DNA from: Sphingomonas beigongshangi
Lineage (GTDB): Bacteria > Pseudomonadota > Alphaproteobacteria > Sphingomonadales > Sphingomonadaceae
Direction of reading: 5' to 3'
Length of the DNA: 64,000 nucleotides
NCBI RefSeq assembly: GCF_016820445.1
Contig: NZ_JADHDT010000009.1
Location: 1 to 64,000 of the forward strand
Positions within the stretch are counted from its first letter, which is position 1, and each line of letters begins with the position of its first letter. Made by a program: the position numbers and the translations under genes. Of this stretch, positions 34,470 to 43,576 are shown one piece after another. Under the pieces are notes generated by a model. The model was not told the DNA's origin and did not search any database. It saw only the letters and a list, made by a program, of their open reading frames with translations.

Positions 34470-35213
34470 GTGAAGCTGATGACGGGATCGATGGCGATGG
34501 TGGTGGCCGCGACGCTGGCGGGTGCGCCGGCCGCCGCGCAGCAGGGCGCCGCTCAGACGGTCGAGCCTCTGGTGCCGGCGTCGGGTGCCGTGCTGGAGGT
34601 GTCGGCGGAAGGGCGCACGACGCGCGTGCCCGATCTGGCGACGATCCGCGCCGGTGTCGTGTCGCAGGCGGCGACCGCGGCGGCGGCGCTGTCGGACAAT
34701 GCCCAGCGCATGGCGCGCGTGCTGACGGCGCTGAAGCGTGCCGGCGTCGCGGACCGCGACATCGCGACCGCGACGGTCAACCTCGCCCCGCAATATCGCT
34801 ACGCGGACAACCAGCCACCGGCGATCACCGGATATCAGGCGACGAACAGCGTGACGATCCGCTTCCGCGACGTCGCCAGGTCGGGCGCGATCCTGGACGC
34901 GTTGGTCGCCCAGGGGGCGAACCAGATCGATGGGCCGACGCTGTCGATCGACAAGCCCGACGCGGCGCTGGACGAGGCCCGTACCGATGCGGTCAAGCGG
35001 GCGCGGGCCAAGGCGGACATCTATGCCGCGGCGGCCGGGCTCCGCGTCGTGCGCGTCGTCTCGATCTCCGAGGCCGGGCAGGACGCCGGCGGCGGCGATC
35101 CGGTGCGGCCGATGATGATGATGCGCGTACGGGCCGAGGCCGCGCCGACGCAGATCGCGCCTGGGGAAAAGGACGTCACAGTGACGCTGTCGGTTCGCTT
35201 CCTGCTGCAGTGA
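34470..35213 (+). CDS. SIMPL domain-containing periplasmic protein
   Basis: 247-residue exported protein. The signal peptide is MVVAATLAGAPAAAQ. The SIMPL domain covers nearly all of the rest: LEVSAEGRTTRVPDLATIRA, then GITGYQATNSVTIRF-like sequence and ARTDAVKRARAKADIYAAAA, ending VTVTLSVRFLLQ. These proteins form periplasmic oligomers and are linked to stress responses (YggE, BP26); the molecular role is unknown. GTG 34470 is preferred because GGGAG lies nine bases upstream; ATG 34479 is possible. It is transcribed divergently from the RND operon and ends at a bidirectional terminator. Confidence 0.87.
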   Translation: MKLMTGSMAMVVAATLAGAPAAAQQGAAQTVEPLVPASGAVLEVSAEGRTTRVPDLATIRAGVVSQAATAAAALSDNAQRMARVLTALKRAGVADRDIATATVNLAPQYRYADNQPPAITGYQATNSVTIRFRDVARSGAILDALVAQGANQIDGPTLSIDKPDAALDEARTDAVKRARAKADIYAAAAGLRVVRVVSISEAGQDAGGGDPVRPMMMMRVRAEAAPTQIAPGEKDVTVTLSVRFLLQ

Positions 35214-35223
35214 CGGCCAGGGC

Positions 35224-35323
35224 CCTCCCCGCGCCGCGGGGAGGATGGGGGGCAGCCCCACGCCCACGCGCCGGCTCTGCTTGGCTGCCCCCTCCGCTGC
35301 AAAAGCAGGGGAGGAATGAGAAT
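35224..35323. repeat. Cluster of nested palindromes in the intergenic region
   Basis: CCTCCCC (35224-35230) pairs with GGGGAGG (35238-35244). GGGGGGCAGCC (35247-35257) pairs with GGCTGCCCCC (35283-35292). CCTCCGCTGC and GCAGGGGAGG flank AAAA just after. Similar CTCCCCTGC-type elements are frequent between genes in sphingomonads (recollection, not checked). It may be a mobile REP-like element. Confidence 0.5.
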
Positions 35324-35334
35324 GTCGAGGCACT

Positions 35335-35369
35335 AAAAAGGCCGCCCGGTTGCCCGGGCGGCCCTTTTC
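35335..35369. terminator. Bidirectional rho-independent terminator
   Basis: Stem GGCCGCCCGG (35340-35349), loop TTGC, CCGGGCGGCC (35354-35363), with AAAAA before and TTTT after. It lies between the convergent SIMPL gene and the GlsB-like gene and can stop transcription from both sides. Confidence 0.88.
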
Positions 35370-35389
35370 GCGTCCAGCCGGGTGAAGGC

Positions 35390-35647
35390 TTAGCGGACAC
35401 TGCCGCGACGCACCAGATTGACGATCCCGAGCAGGACCACCGCGCCGAGCAGCGACACCAGGAACGAGGTCAGCGTCAGCGGAGCATTGTTGATCGAACC
35501 GCCCGACAGGATCAGGCCGCCGATGAAGGCGCCGACGATGCCGACGACGATGTTCAGGAAGATGCCCTGCTGCGCATCGGTGCGCATGATGATGCTGGCC
35601 AGCCAGCCGATGACGCCGCCGATGATAAGCCAAAGAATGATACCCAT
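35390..35647 (-). CDS. GlsB/YeaQ/YmgE-family stress-response membrane protein
   Basis: 85-residue protein with three membrane helices. [20 protein letters not shown] is a transglycosylase-associated protein family signature, followed by [16 protein letters not shown] and [20 protein letters not shown]. Family members are induced by envelope or acid stress; the mechanism is unknown. The gene is convergent with the SIMPL gene, with the terminator between them. Confidence 0.92.
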   Translation of the reverse strand: MGIILWLIIGGVIGWLASIIMRTDAQQGIFLNIVVGIVGAFIGGLILSGGSINNAPLTLTSFLVSLLGAVVLLGIVNLVRRGSVR

Positions 35648-35795
35648 AGGTCCCTCCGTTCAGCCCGTGCGCGGGCTCTGCCAAAAATACTCTCGAGGCA
35701 GGCGAAATGTTCCGCGAGCGTTTCGGTTGCGACGAAATGCTCTTGACAGGTCATTTTCCTTTGCGGCGCCGCACCCGCGCGCTACGGAACGAAGC

Positions 35796-36821
35796 GTGAC
35801 CGACGCCGACCGCCTGCTGACCGCCGCCCGCCGCCCCGAGGATGTCGATGCGGCGCTGCGCCCGCGGAGCCTCGACGATTTTGTCGGCCAGCAGGCGGCG
35901 CGCGAGAACCTGCGCGTGTTCATCGAGGCGGCGCGCGGTCGCGGCGATGCGCTGGACCATGTCCTCTTCTTCGGCCCCCCGGGCCTCGGCAAGACGACGC
36001 TGGCGCAGATCATCGCGCGCGAGATGGGCGTCGGCTTTCGCGCCACGTCCGGGCCGGTCATCGCCAAGTCGGGCGACCTCGCCGCGCTGCTTACCAACCT
36101 CGAGGACGGCGACGTGCTGTTCATCGACGAGATCCACCGCCTGCAGCCGGCGGTCGAGGAGGTGCTCTATCCCGCGATGGAGGATCGCGCGCTGGACCTG
36201 ATGATCGGGGAGGGGCCTTCCGCGCGCAGCGTGCGCATCGACCTGCCGCGCTTCACGCTGGTCGGGGCCACGACGCGCCAGGGGCTGCTGACCACGCCGT
36301 TGCGCGACCGGTTCGGCATCCCGGTGCGGCTGCAATTCTATACGGTCGAGGAACTGACCCGCGTCGTCAGCCGCGCCGCGGGGCTGCTCGACCTGGGGAT
36401 CGCGCCCGACGGCGCCGCCGAGATCGCGCGACGCGCGCGCGGCACGCCGCGTATCGCGGGCCGGCTGCTGCGCCGGGTCCGCGACTTCGCCAACGTCGCC
36501 GGTGCCGCGGTGGTCGACGCCGGGGTCGCCGATCGCGCGCTCAACCGGCTGGAGGTCGATACGCTCGGCCTCGACGCGATGGACCGGCGCTATCTGACGA
36601 TGATCGCCGACATCTATCGCGGCGGCCCGGTCGGGGTCGAGACGCTGGCGGCCGGCCTGTCGGAGCCGCGCGACACGATCGAAGAGGTGATCGAACCCTA
36701 TCTCATCCAGCTCGGCCTGGTGGCCCGCACCGCACGCGGCCGCGTGCTCAACGCGGGCGGGTGGAAGCACCTCGGCCTCAACCCGCCCGTCGGCAGCCAG
36801 GACGGTCTCTTCGACGCCTGA
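35796..36821 (+). CDS. ruvB: Holliday junction branch migration helicase RuvB
   Basis: 341-residue AAA+ motor that drives branch migration with RuvA. It starts [20 protein letters not shown], followed by [11 protein letters not shown]. Walker [10 protein letters not shown] is near residue 60, Walker B and following FIDEIHR near 110, sensor 1 region [12 protein letters not shown], and arginine finger region TPLRDRFGI. The winged-helix C-terminal domain contains [20 protein letters not shown]. The start is GTG 35796; the frame is open upstream but unlike RuvB. ruvA and ruvC are not adjacent, unlike the usual ruvCAB arrangement. Confidence 0.97.
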   Translation: MTDADRLLTAARRPEDVDAALRPRSLDDFVGQQAARENLRVFIEAARGRGDALDHVLFFGPPGLGKTTLAQIIAREMGVGFRATSGPVIAKSGDLAALLTNLEDGDVLFIDEIHRLQPAVEEVLYPAMEDRALDLMIGEGPSARSVRIDLPRFTLVGATTRQGLLTTPLRDRFGIPVRLQFYTVEELTRVVSRAAGLLDLGIAPDGAAEIARRARGTPRIAGRLLRRVRDFANVAGAAVVDAGVADRALNRLEVDTLGLDAMDRRYLTMIADIYRGGPVGVETLAAGLSEPRDTIEEVIEPYLIQLGLVARTARGRVLNAGGWKHLGLNPPVGSQDGLFDA

Positions 36822-36860
36822 CCGCCCGCCACCGCACCGGAAGGCGGATCGGCGAAACCC

Positions 36861-38273
36861 TCAGCGCGACAGAAAGAATACCGCGCCGGCCGCGATCCCG
36901 CCGCCGACCAGGGCGATCAGCAGCGCGAGCAGCGTCGCGGCGAGCGAGCCCTTCTGCCGACGCGCGAACTGGCTGCGCGTCGCCGGCTTGGCCATCGCCA
37001 TCTCGACCCAGCCCGTGGCGATGCTGGCCAGCGTGGTGACGAACAGTGTCACGATCGCCCCCGCGACCGTCGTCGGCGCGATCACCAGCGCCGGCAACAG
37101 TGCGAAGGGCGCGGCCATGGTCAACGCGGCGGCGAGCTTCGCGCGCCGTGCCGCGGCGGGATCGACAGGCGCGACGACGAGGAGATCGGGCGCGTCCTCC
37201 GCCGCGACCGCGAGCCAGGTGAGGCTGCCCGCGAGCTGGCTGGCGATCAGCACGCCCGCCATCGCAAGCACCGGCGCGGTCGCGCCGCCGTTGCGCACCC
37301 CGACGAAGACGAGCGGCAGCATGTAGATCAGCCGCATCGCGATCTGCGCGATCAGCGCCGGGTCGCGCGCGAGCAGGCGCCATTCCTTGGCGAAGACGGT
37401 CCGGCGAAGCGAGGCATGGAACAGGCCGGCCATGCCGCGGCGCGGGGCACGCCGGCGCGTCATGTGCATGCCGCCGTCGGTGTAGGTCGACAGGAACTGG
37501 CGCTCGAGCACGATGCCGACCGCGGCGAACACGCCGAACGCGGTGAGGGCGACCAGCGACAGGGCCATGCCGTCGCCGAAGGCGGCATGCATCGGCAGCG
37601 CGCTCCAGCCGGCGCGGCCAAGGCCATGCGCCTCGAACCAGCCGATCAGCCCGCGCGCCGCGCCGTCCTTCGCATGCGCGGCGACCTGCGAGGCCAGGAA
37701 GAAGCCGCCGCCGACCAGCGCCGCTGCGACCTGGCCGACGGTGCGGGCGGCGCGCGGTCCGGCGACTCGGGCGAGCGCGAGCGTCAGCGCAAGGCCGACC
37801 GCCGCGGCGGCGAGCGCGACGAGCAGGACCAGCGCGACCGCGCCGAGCAGCCGCGGATGCCCCAGCAGCGCGATCGGCACCAGCATCGGAAAGAGCAGCC
37901 CCGCGCTGGTGGTCGCGACGCTCGCGCCGATGCCGAGCAGCTTGGCGAGGATGGCGATGCGCGGCGGCAGCGGAGCGGTAAGCAGCAGGTCGAGGTCGCG
38001 CGTCTCGTACAGGGTCTGCTGGCTCGCGAGCATCGCCTGCGTCGTCATCAGCGACGCGATCAGCAGTGTCGCGCCGAACAGCCAGGGACCGAGCACCGGG
38101 TGCGGCCGCAGCGGCAGGTCGCGGATGGCGATCGCGAGCGCGATCCCGCCGAGGACGTAGATCGCGAGCAGGACGGCGACGATCAGCGCGCCGCCCCAGC
38201 CGCGCGGACGACCGCGCCAGGCGAGGCGCATCTCGTGGCGGACGAGCCAGCCGAGCGAACCGGGACGCGCCAT
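36861..38273 (-). CDS. ABC exporter permease subunit
   Basis: 470-residue polytopic membrane protein with about ten to twelve hydrophobic segments, such as GALIVAVLLAIYVLGGIALA and LLGAVALVLLVALAAAAVGL. RDLDLLLTAPLPPRIAILAK is typical of ABC-2-type permeases. Its start lies four bases after the ATPase stop, so the two form a transporter. The substrate is unknown. Confidence 0.82.
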   Translation of the reverse strand: MARPGSLGWLVRHEMRLAWRGRPRGWGGALIVAVLLAIYVLGGIALAIAIRDLPLRPHPVLGPWLFGATLLIASLMTTQAMLASQQTLYETRDLDLLLTAPLPPRIAILAKLLGIGASVATTSAGLLFPMLVPIALLGHPRLLGAVALVLLVALAAAAVGLALTLALARVAGPRAARTVGQVAAALVGGGFFLASQVAAHAKDGAARGLIGWFEAHGLGRAGWSALPMHAAFGDGMALSLVALTAFGVFAAVGIVLERQFLSTYTDGGMHMTRRRAPRRGMAGLFHASLRRTVFAKEWRLLARDPALIAQIAMRLIYMLPLVFVGVRNGGATAPVLAMAGVLIASQLAGSLTWLAVAAEDAPDLLVVAPVDPAAARRAKLAAALTMAAPFALLPALVIAPTTVAGAIVTLFVTTLASIATGWVEMAMAKPATRSQFARRQKGSLAATLLALLIALVGGGIAAGAVFFLSR

Positions 38274-38277
38274 CGCG

Positions 38278-39027
38278 TCAGCGCCCGTCCGTCAGGCGGA
38301 TGAACGTGTCCTCCAGCGTCATCCCTTCCGTCCCGGCCTGGTGGCGCAGGTCGGCGAGCGTCCCCTCCGCCATCAGGCGGCCGCCGGCGAGGATGCCGAT
38401 CCGGTCCGCCATCCGTTCCGCGACATCGAGGATGTGCGTGGTGACGATCACGGTCTTGCCCGCATCGACCTGCGCGCGCAGCGCGTCCTTGACGCTGCGC
38501 GCCATCGCCGCGTCCAGCCCGGTCAGCGGTTCGTCGAGGATCAGGAGCTTGGGATCGTGGATCAGCGCGCCGGCCAGCGCCACCTTCTGCTTCATCCCGC
38601 GCGAGAAGCCCTCGCACCGTGCATCGCGCTGGTCCCACAGGTCCAGCCAGTGGAGCAGACGCTCCGCCTCCGCCGCGGCATGGCCCGGCTCCATCCGCCA
38701 CAGGCCCGCGACGAAGGCGAGATATTCCGACGGCGTCAGCTTGTCGTAGAGCATCGGATCGTCGGGCAGCCAGGCGGTGATCGCCTTGGCGGCAAGCGGG
38801 TCGCGCCGCGCGTCGATGCCGAATATCCGGATCGTTCCGGCATCGGGGCGCGCGAGCCCCGTCACCATGCGCAGCGTCGTCGTCTTTCCCGCGCCGTTGG
38901 CGCCGAGCAGCGCATAGAGCTCGCCCGCCCGGATCGTCAGGTCGAGGTCGGCGATCACCGGCCGATCGAAGCGCTTGGCGAGCCCGCGGACCGCGAGGGC
39001 CGGCGGCGGGAGGGAAGATTCGTTCAT
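38278..39027 (-). CDS. ABC transporter ATP-binding protein
   Basis: 249-residue ATPase of the drug/antibiotic exporter (CcmA/DRA) type. Walker A GANGAGKTT, signature FSRGMKQKVALAGALIHDPK, Walker B LLILDEPLTGLD and H-loop VTTHIL are present. It energises the ABC-2 permease immediately downstream (38273). The FSRGM signature is a common variant of LSGGQ in this class. Confidence 0.92.
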   Translation of the reverse strand: MNESSLPPPALAVRGLAKRFDRPVIADLDLTIRAGELYALLGANGAGKTTTLRMVTGLARPDAGTIRIFGIDARRDPLAAKAITAWLPDDPMLYDKLTPSEYLAFVAGLWRMEPGHAAAEAERLLHWLDLWDQRDARCEGFSRGMKQKVALAGALIHDPKLLILDEPLTGLDAAMARSVKDALRAQVDAGKTVIVTTHILDVAERMADRIGILAGGRLMAEGTLADLRHQAGTEGMTLEDTFIRLTDGR

Positions 39028-39167
39028 ATTCGATCCTCTTCACGGATCGACCGTTGGCGCACAAGGCGGATCACGCCAACAATCGGATCGGAAATGAGGC
39101 TTTTGTTCCATTGCCTGCAAAAGAATGTTGCGTGGCATGCCGCGATCGCTTCTGATAGCCGACGACC

Positions 39168-41441
39168 ATGCCCAGTTCGGCCGCCGCCTCCGCCCGCGAA
39201 ATTCTGACCCGCCTGCACGATGTCATGGCGGGCCGAAATCCCGCCCAGGCGAAGCTGGACGCCGTCGTCGGCATTATCGCCGAGGCGATGGATAGCGAGG
39301 TCTGCTCGATCTACCTGCTGCGCGAGGGCGTGCTGGAACTGTTCGCGACGCGCGGGCTGGCGAAGGAGGCGGTGCACGTCACCAAGCTGGCGCTGGGCGA
39401 GGGGCTGGTCGGGACGATCGCGGAGGGCGTCGAGGTACTCAACCTCGACGAGGCGGCGAGCCATCCCGACTTCGCCTACAAGCCCGAGACGGGCGAGGAG
39501 CGCTATCACAGCTTCGCCGGCGTGCCGATCATCCGCCGCGAGCGCGCGGTGGGCGTGCTCGCGGTCCAGCATTCGGAGCAGCGCCGCTACCAGGATGTCG
39601 AGATCGAGGCGCTGCAGACCGTGGCGATGGTGCTGTCGGAGCTCATCGCCAATGCCGGGCTAATCGATACGGCGGGCGCCGCCAAGGACCGGGTCCAGTC
39701 GACCGCGGCGGTGCGGCTGATGGGCCTCAAGCTGGTCGAGGGCATGGGATCGGGCCTCGCCGTCTTCCACCAGCCGCGCGTCATCGTCGAACATACCGTC
39801 GCCGAGGACATCGATGCCGAACGGCACCGCGTCTATGCCGCATTCGACAAGATGCGCGAGCAGATCGAGCGGATGACGCGCGAGGCGGAGTTCGGCGTCG
39901 ACGGAGAGCATCGCGAGGTGCTCGAGACGTACAAGATGTTCGCCTATGACGAGGGCTGGGCACGGCGGATCAACGAGGCGATCGATTCCGGCCTCACCGC
40001 GGAAGCGGCGATCGAACGGGTGCAGCAACGCACGCGCCAGCGCATGCGGCAGATCGACGACCCGCTGCTGGCGGACCGGATGCACGACCTGGAGGACCTG
40101 TCCAACCGGTTGCTGCGCATCGTGTCCGGACAGATGGGCACCGCGGCGCAGCTGGGCCTACGCCAGGACACGATCCTGATCGCGCGCAACCTGGGTCCCG
40201 CGGAACTGCTGGAATATGACAAGCGGCGGCTGAAGGGCGTGATCCTGGAGGAAGGGTCGCTGACCGCGCACGTGACGATCGTCGCGCGGGCGATGGGCGT
40301 GCCCGTGCTCGGCCGGGTGCGCGATGTGCGTCGGCTCATCGCGGAAGGCGACCTTTTGCTGCTCGATTCAGTCGCGGGCAATGTCTTCGCGCGCCCATCG
40401 GCGGCGATGGAAGAGGCATTCGACGCGAAACTGGCGCTGCGACAGAAGCGGCGGGCGGCCTTCGCCGCGCTGCGCGACGTGCCGCCGGTGACCAAGGACG
40501 GGCACCGCGTCACGTTGATGGTCAACGCCGGCCTGCGCGACGACGCGGCCGCGCTCGACGTGACGGGCGCGGACGGCATCGGCCTGTTCCGCACCGAGTT
40601 CCAGTTCCTCGTCTCCGCCACCCTGCCGCAGCGCGAGCGGCAGCAGCGGCTGTATCGCGAGGTGCTGGACGCGGCGGGCGAGCGGCCGGTGGTGTTTCGC
40701 ACCGTCGACATCGGCGGCGACAAGGCGCTGCCCTATCTGCAGCACGCCGACGGCGACGAGGAGAATCCGGCGATGGGCTGGCGCGCGCTGCGCCTGGCGC
40801 TGGAGCGCGAGGGCCTGATGAAGGCGCAGGCGCGCGCGCTGATCGAGGCGGCGGCGGGGCGCACGCTCAACGTCATGTTCCCGATGGTCAGCGAGGCATG
40901 GGAATTCGCCGAGGCCAAGGCCCTGTTCGAGGCGCAGCGCAGCTGGCTGGCTGGGCGCGGCCGGCGGCTGCCGCTCGAGATCCGCTACGGCGCGATGCTG
41001 GAGGTGCCGGCGCTCGCCGAGCAGCTCGACCTGCTGCTGCCGGAGATCGATTTCCTGTCGGTCGGGACGAACGACCTGACGCAATTCCTGTTCGCGGCCG
41101 ATCGCGCCAACCCGAAGCTCGCCGAGCGCTACGACTGGCTGAGCCCGTCGATCCTGCGATTCCTGCGGCGGGTGATCGGTCCGGCGCGCGAGGCGGGTGT
41201 CACGCTGGCGGTCTGCGGCGAGATGGGTGGGCGGCCGCTGGAGGCCATGACGCTGATCGGCCTTGGAATTGAGCGGCTGTCGATCACGCCGGCGGCGATC
41301 GGCCCGGTCAAGGCGATGGTGCGCAGCCTCGATCGCGGCGCGATCGGCGCGTTCGTCGACGGGCTGCTCGCCAGGCCGCCGCGTGACATGCGCGGCGCGC
41401 TGGCGGCATGGGCGGCGGAGAACGGCGTCGATCTGGCCTGA
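39168..41441 (+). CDS. ptsP: Nitrogen PTS enzyme I (PtsP)
   Basis: 757-residue phosphoenolpyruvate-protein phosphotransferase. An N-terminal GAF domain (about 1-165; EVCSIYLLREGVLELFATRG, HSFAGVPIIRR) is the sensor characteristic of the nitrogen-related form. The HPr-binding domain follows, then the swivelling His domain with GSLTAHVTIVARAMGVP (phospho-His368) and the PEP-binding barrel (GIGLFRTEFQFL, RTVDIGGDKALPYL, MFPMVSEAWEF, SVGTNDLTQFLFAADR, VCGEMGG with its active-site Cys). It passes phosphate to NPr and EIIA-Ntr, controlling nitrogen, potassium and envelope functions. Other components are not in the window. Confidence 0.95.
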   Translation: MPSSAAASAREILTRLHDVMAGRNPAQAKLDAVVGIIAEAMDSEVCSIYLLREGVLELFATRGLAKEAVHVTKLALGEGLVGTIAEGVEVLNLDEAASHPDFAYKPETGEERYHSFAGVPIIRRERAVGVLAVQHSEQRRYQDVEIEALQTVAMVLSELIANAGLIDTAGAAKDRVQSTAAVRLMGLKLVEGMGSGLAVFHQPRVIVEHTVAEDIDAERHRVYAAFDKMREQIERMTREAEFGVDGEHREVLETYKMFAYDEGWARRINEAIDSGLTAEAAIERVQQRTRQRMRQIDDPLLADRMHDLEDLSNRLLRIVSGQMGTAAQLGLRQDTILIARNLGPAELLEYDKRRLKGVILEEGSLTAHVTIVARAMGVPVLGRVRDVRRLIAEGDLLLLDSVAGNVFARPSAAMEEAFDAKLALRQKRRAAFAALRDVPPVTKDGHRVTLMVNAGLRDDAAALDVTGADGIGLFRTEFQFLVSATLPQRERQQRLYREVLDAAGERPVVFRTVDIGGDKALPYLQHADGDEENPAMGWRALRLALEREGLMKAQARALIEAAAGRTLNVMFPMVSEAWEFAEAKALFEAQRSWLAGRGRRLPLEIRYGAMLEVPALAEQLDLLLPEIDFLSVGTNDLTQFLFAADRANPKLAERYDWLSPSILRFLRRVIGPAREAGVTLAVCGEMGGRPLEAMTLIGLGIERLSITPAAIGPVKAMVRSLDRGAIGAFVDGLLARPPRDMRGALAAWAAENGVDLA

Positions 41442-41549
41442 ACGGCGGGTCAAGCGTTCCGCCAACGCGTTGACATGCCTGATGCCCTCTGGGAATGTCC
41501 GCCCGTCAGCGACGGCCATCAAGAACCGTCACCTCCCTTGGAGAATAGA

Positions 41550-42539
41550 ATGGACGAGGTCGATCGCGGCCAGCCCGATGCAAAACCGACGACCCCCGTC
41601 ACCGCGGGCGACCGGTTGCGCGCGGCGCGTGAATCGCGCGGCTTGAGCCTGGCGGAGGTCGCGGGCCGCACCCGCGTGCCGCAGCGGCATCTGGAGGCGC
41701 TGGAGACGGGCAGCTACGGCCAGCTTCCCGCGCCGACCTACGCGATGGGGTTTTCCAAGGCCTATGCACGCGCCGTCGGGCTGGACGAGGTCAGCGTGGC
41801 GCAGGACGTGCGCCGCGAGCTCGACCGGCTCGGGCCGCGCCAGCCGGAATATGTGCCCTACGAGACCGCCGATCCGGCGCGCGTGCCCTCGCGCGGCGTC
41901 GCGGTGATCGGCGCGGGCGTGGCGCTCGCAGTGCTGATCCTCGTCGCGCTCTGGTACGGGACCAACCTGTTCCAGCCGCGCCAGTCCGCCGCCCCGTCGG
42001 GCGAGGCGATCGCCAGCCAGGCGATCGAACCCGCCGCCGCGCCCTCGGCCACGCCGACCCCCGCGCCGGTGCAGGGCGGGCAGGTCCGCCTGACCGCGAA
42101 CGGCGAGGTGTGGCTGCGCGTCTACGATGCCGATGGCAAGAAGCTGTTCCAGAACACGATGAAGGCGGGCGACACCTATGACGTCCCCGCCGACGCGAAG
42201 CAGCCGATGATCAACGTCGGGCGGCCGGACAAGCTGACGGTGACGCTGAACGGTTCGGCGGTGCCGCCGCTGGGCGACGGATCGCGGCCGATCAAGGACG
42301 TGCGGATCGACGGTGCCGCGATCGCCGCGCGCCTTTCGGACCAGTCCCTGCCGGCCGCCGCTGCGGCAGCTCCGGCGGCCGCACCGGCCACGGCATCGAC
42401 GCCGCGCCGCGCGGCCGCGTCGCGCCCCCGCCGAGAGGCGGGCGCGGCGCTGAGCGAGACCCAGCGTGCCAATTTGCAGGCGGCGGACGCGCCGCCGCCG
42501 GCTGCGACCAGCCCGTCGAGCAATGGTAGTGCGCCATAA
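41550..42539 (+). CDS. RodZ-like helix-turn-helix membrane protein
   Basis: 329-residue protein. A cytoplasmic HTH_25 domain begins TAGDRLRAARESRGLSLAEV and has YAMGFSKAYARAVGLDE. One membrane helix follows (VAVIGAGVALAVLILVALWY), then a periplasmic DUF4115-like domain (VRLTANGEVWLRVYDADGKK, GDTYDVPADAKQPMINVGRP) and an Ala/Pro-rich tail. This is the RodZ arrangement; RodZ links MreB to cell elongation. The DNA-type HTH serves protein binding. ATG 41550 has GGAG seven bases upstream; an in-frame start 25 codons earlier is less likely. Confidence 0.83.
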   Translation: MDEVDRGQPDAKPTTPVTAGDRLRAARESRGLSLAEVAGRTRVPQRHLEALETGSYGQLPAPTYAMGFSKAYARAVGLDEVSVAQDVRRELDRLGPRQPEYVPYETADPARVPSRGVAVIGAGVALAVLILVALWYGTNLFQPRQSAAPSGEAIASQAIEPAAAPSATPTPAPVQGGQVRLTANGEVWLRVYDADGKKLFQNTMKAGDTYDVPADAKQPMINVGRPDKLTVTLNGSAVPPLGDGSRPIKDVRIDGAAIAARLSDQSLPAAAAAAPAAAPATASTPRRAAASRPRREAGAALSETQRANLQAADAPPPAATSPSSNGSAP

Positions 42540-42634
42540 GCGCCAGACGCCGGGAGGGGCTGGCGGGAGCACCCCGGATGCCGCTATGCAGAGCGGGTTG
42601 TTGACCACCAAGCACGCCGGGGGGCGTCAGGACC

Positions 42635-43576
42635 ATGCGTAAGATTATCTGGACGCTCGCGGCATCCGCCGCGTTGATGCCCGTCGGCGCGCTCGCGCAG
42701 AGCAACCTGGACGGGCGCGTCGGCAAGCTGGAGGGCGAGATGCGCGCGGTGCAGCGCAAGGTCTTCCCGGGCGGCGCGGGCCAGTATCTGCAGCCCGAGG
42801 TGACGCGTCCCGATACGCCGGTTCAGGCGGGCGGCGTACCCGCGACCAGCGCCGTCGCCGACCTGACCAGCCGCGTCACCGCGCTGGAGGGGCAGATGGC
42901 GTCGATGACCGACCAGATCGAGCAGAACGGCTACAAGCTGCGCCAGCTGCAGGATCAGTTCGACGCCTACAAGCGCGCGACCGACGCGAAGCTGAAGACG
43001 CTGGCGGCCGCGCCGGCGCCAGCCGCGACCAGCGTGACGTCCGATGAAAGCCTAGCCGGTGATACCGCGGCCGCACCGTCGCGTCCTGCGGCGCCCCGTC
43101 CCACGCGCAATACCGCGGCGGCGAAGCCCGTCGACGCGGCTGCCGACACGAGCGCGGTCGCCGGCGTCGTCAAGCCTTCGACCGGCAATGCGGCGGAGGA
43201 CGACTATATGTACGGCTATCGGCTCTGGGCGGCGAAGCAATATCCCCAGGCCGAGGCACAGCTGAAGAAGGTCGTCGCCGACTATCCCAAGTCGAAGCGT
43301 GCGAGCTATGCGCAGAACCTGTTGGGGCGCGCCTATCTGGACGAGGGCAAGCCGAGCCTCGCCTCGATGGCGTTCTACGACAATTACAAGAAGATGCCCG
43401 ACGGCGAACGCGCGCCGGACAGCCTCTACTACCTTGCCCAGGCGCTGATGAAGCTGAACAAGCCCGCCGACGCCTGCAAGGTATACGGCGAGCTGACGGA
43501 CGTTTACGGGGGCAAGATCTCTTCCCAGATGAAGGCCGATGTCGAGAAGGGCCGTACCGCCGCCAAGTGCAAGTGA
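42635..43576 (+). CDS. cpoB: Tol-Pal system protein CpoB/YbgF
   Basis: 313-residue periplasmic protein. It has a signal peptide (MRKIIWTLAASAALMPVGAL), an N-terminal coiled coil for trimerisation (LDGRVGKLEGEMRAVQRKVF and LTSRVTALEGQMASMTDQIE), an Ala/Pro linker and a C-terminal TPR domain (YMYGYRLWAAKQYPQAEAQL, AYLDEGKPSLASMAFYDNYK). It coordinates outer-membrane constriction and peptidoglycan synthesis at division. The neighbours tilS and ftsH match the usual order, but tolQRAB and pal are not directly upstream. Confidence 0.93.
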   Translation: MRKIIWTLAASAALMPVGALAQSNLDGRVGKLEGEMRAVQRKVFPGGAGQYLQPEVTRPDTPVQAGGVPATSAVADLTSRVTALEGQMASMTDQIEQNGYKLRQLQDQFDAYKRATDAKLKTLAAAPAPAATSVTSDESLAGDTAAAPSRPAAPRPTRNTAAAKPVDAAADTSAVAGVVKPSTGNAAEDDYMYGYRLWAAKQYPQAEAQLKKVVADYPKSKRASYAQNLLGRAYLDEGKPSLASMAFYDNYKKMPDGERAPDSLYYLAQALMKLNKPADACKVYGELTDVYGGKISSQMKADVEKGRTAAKCK

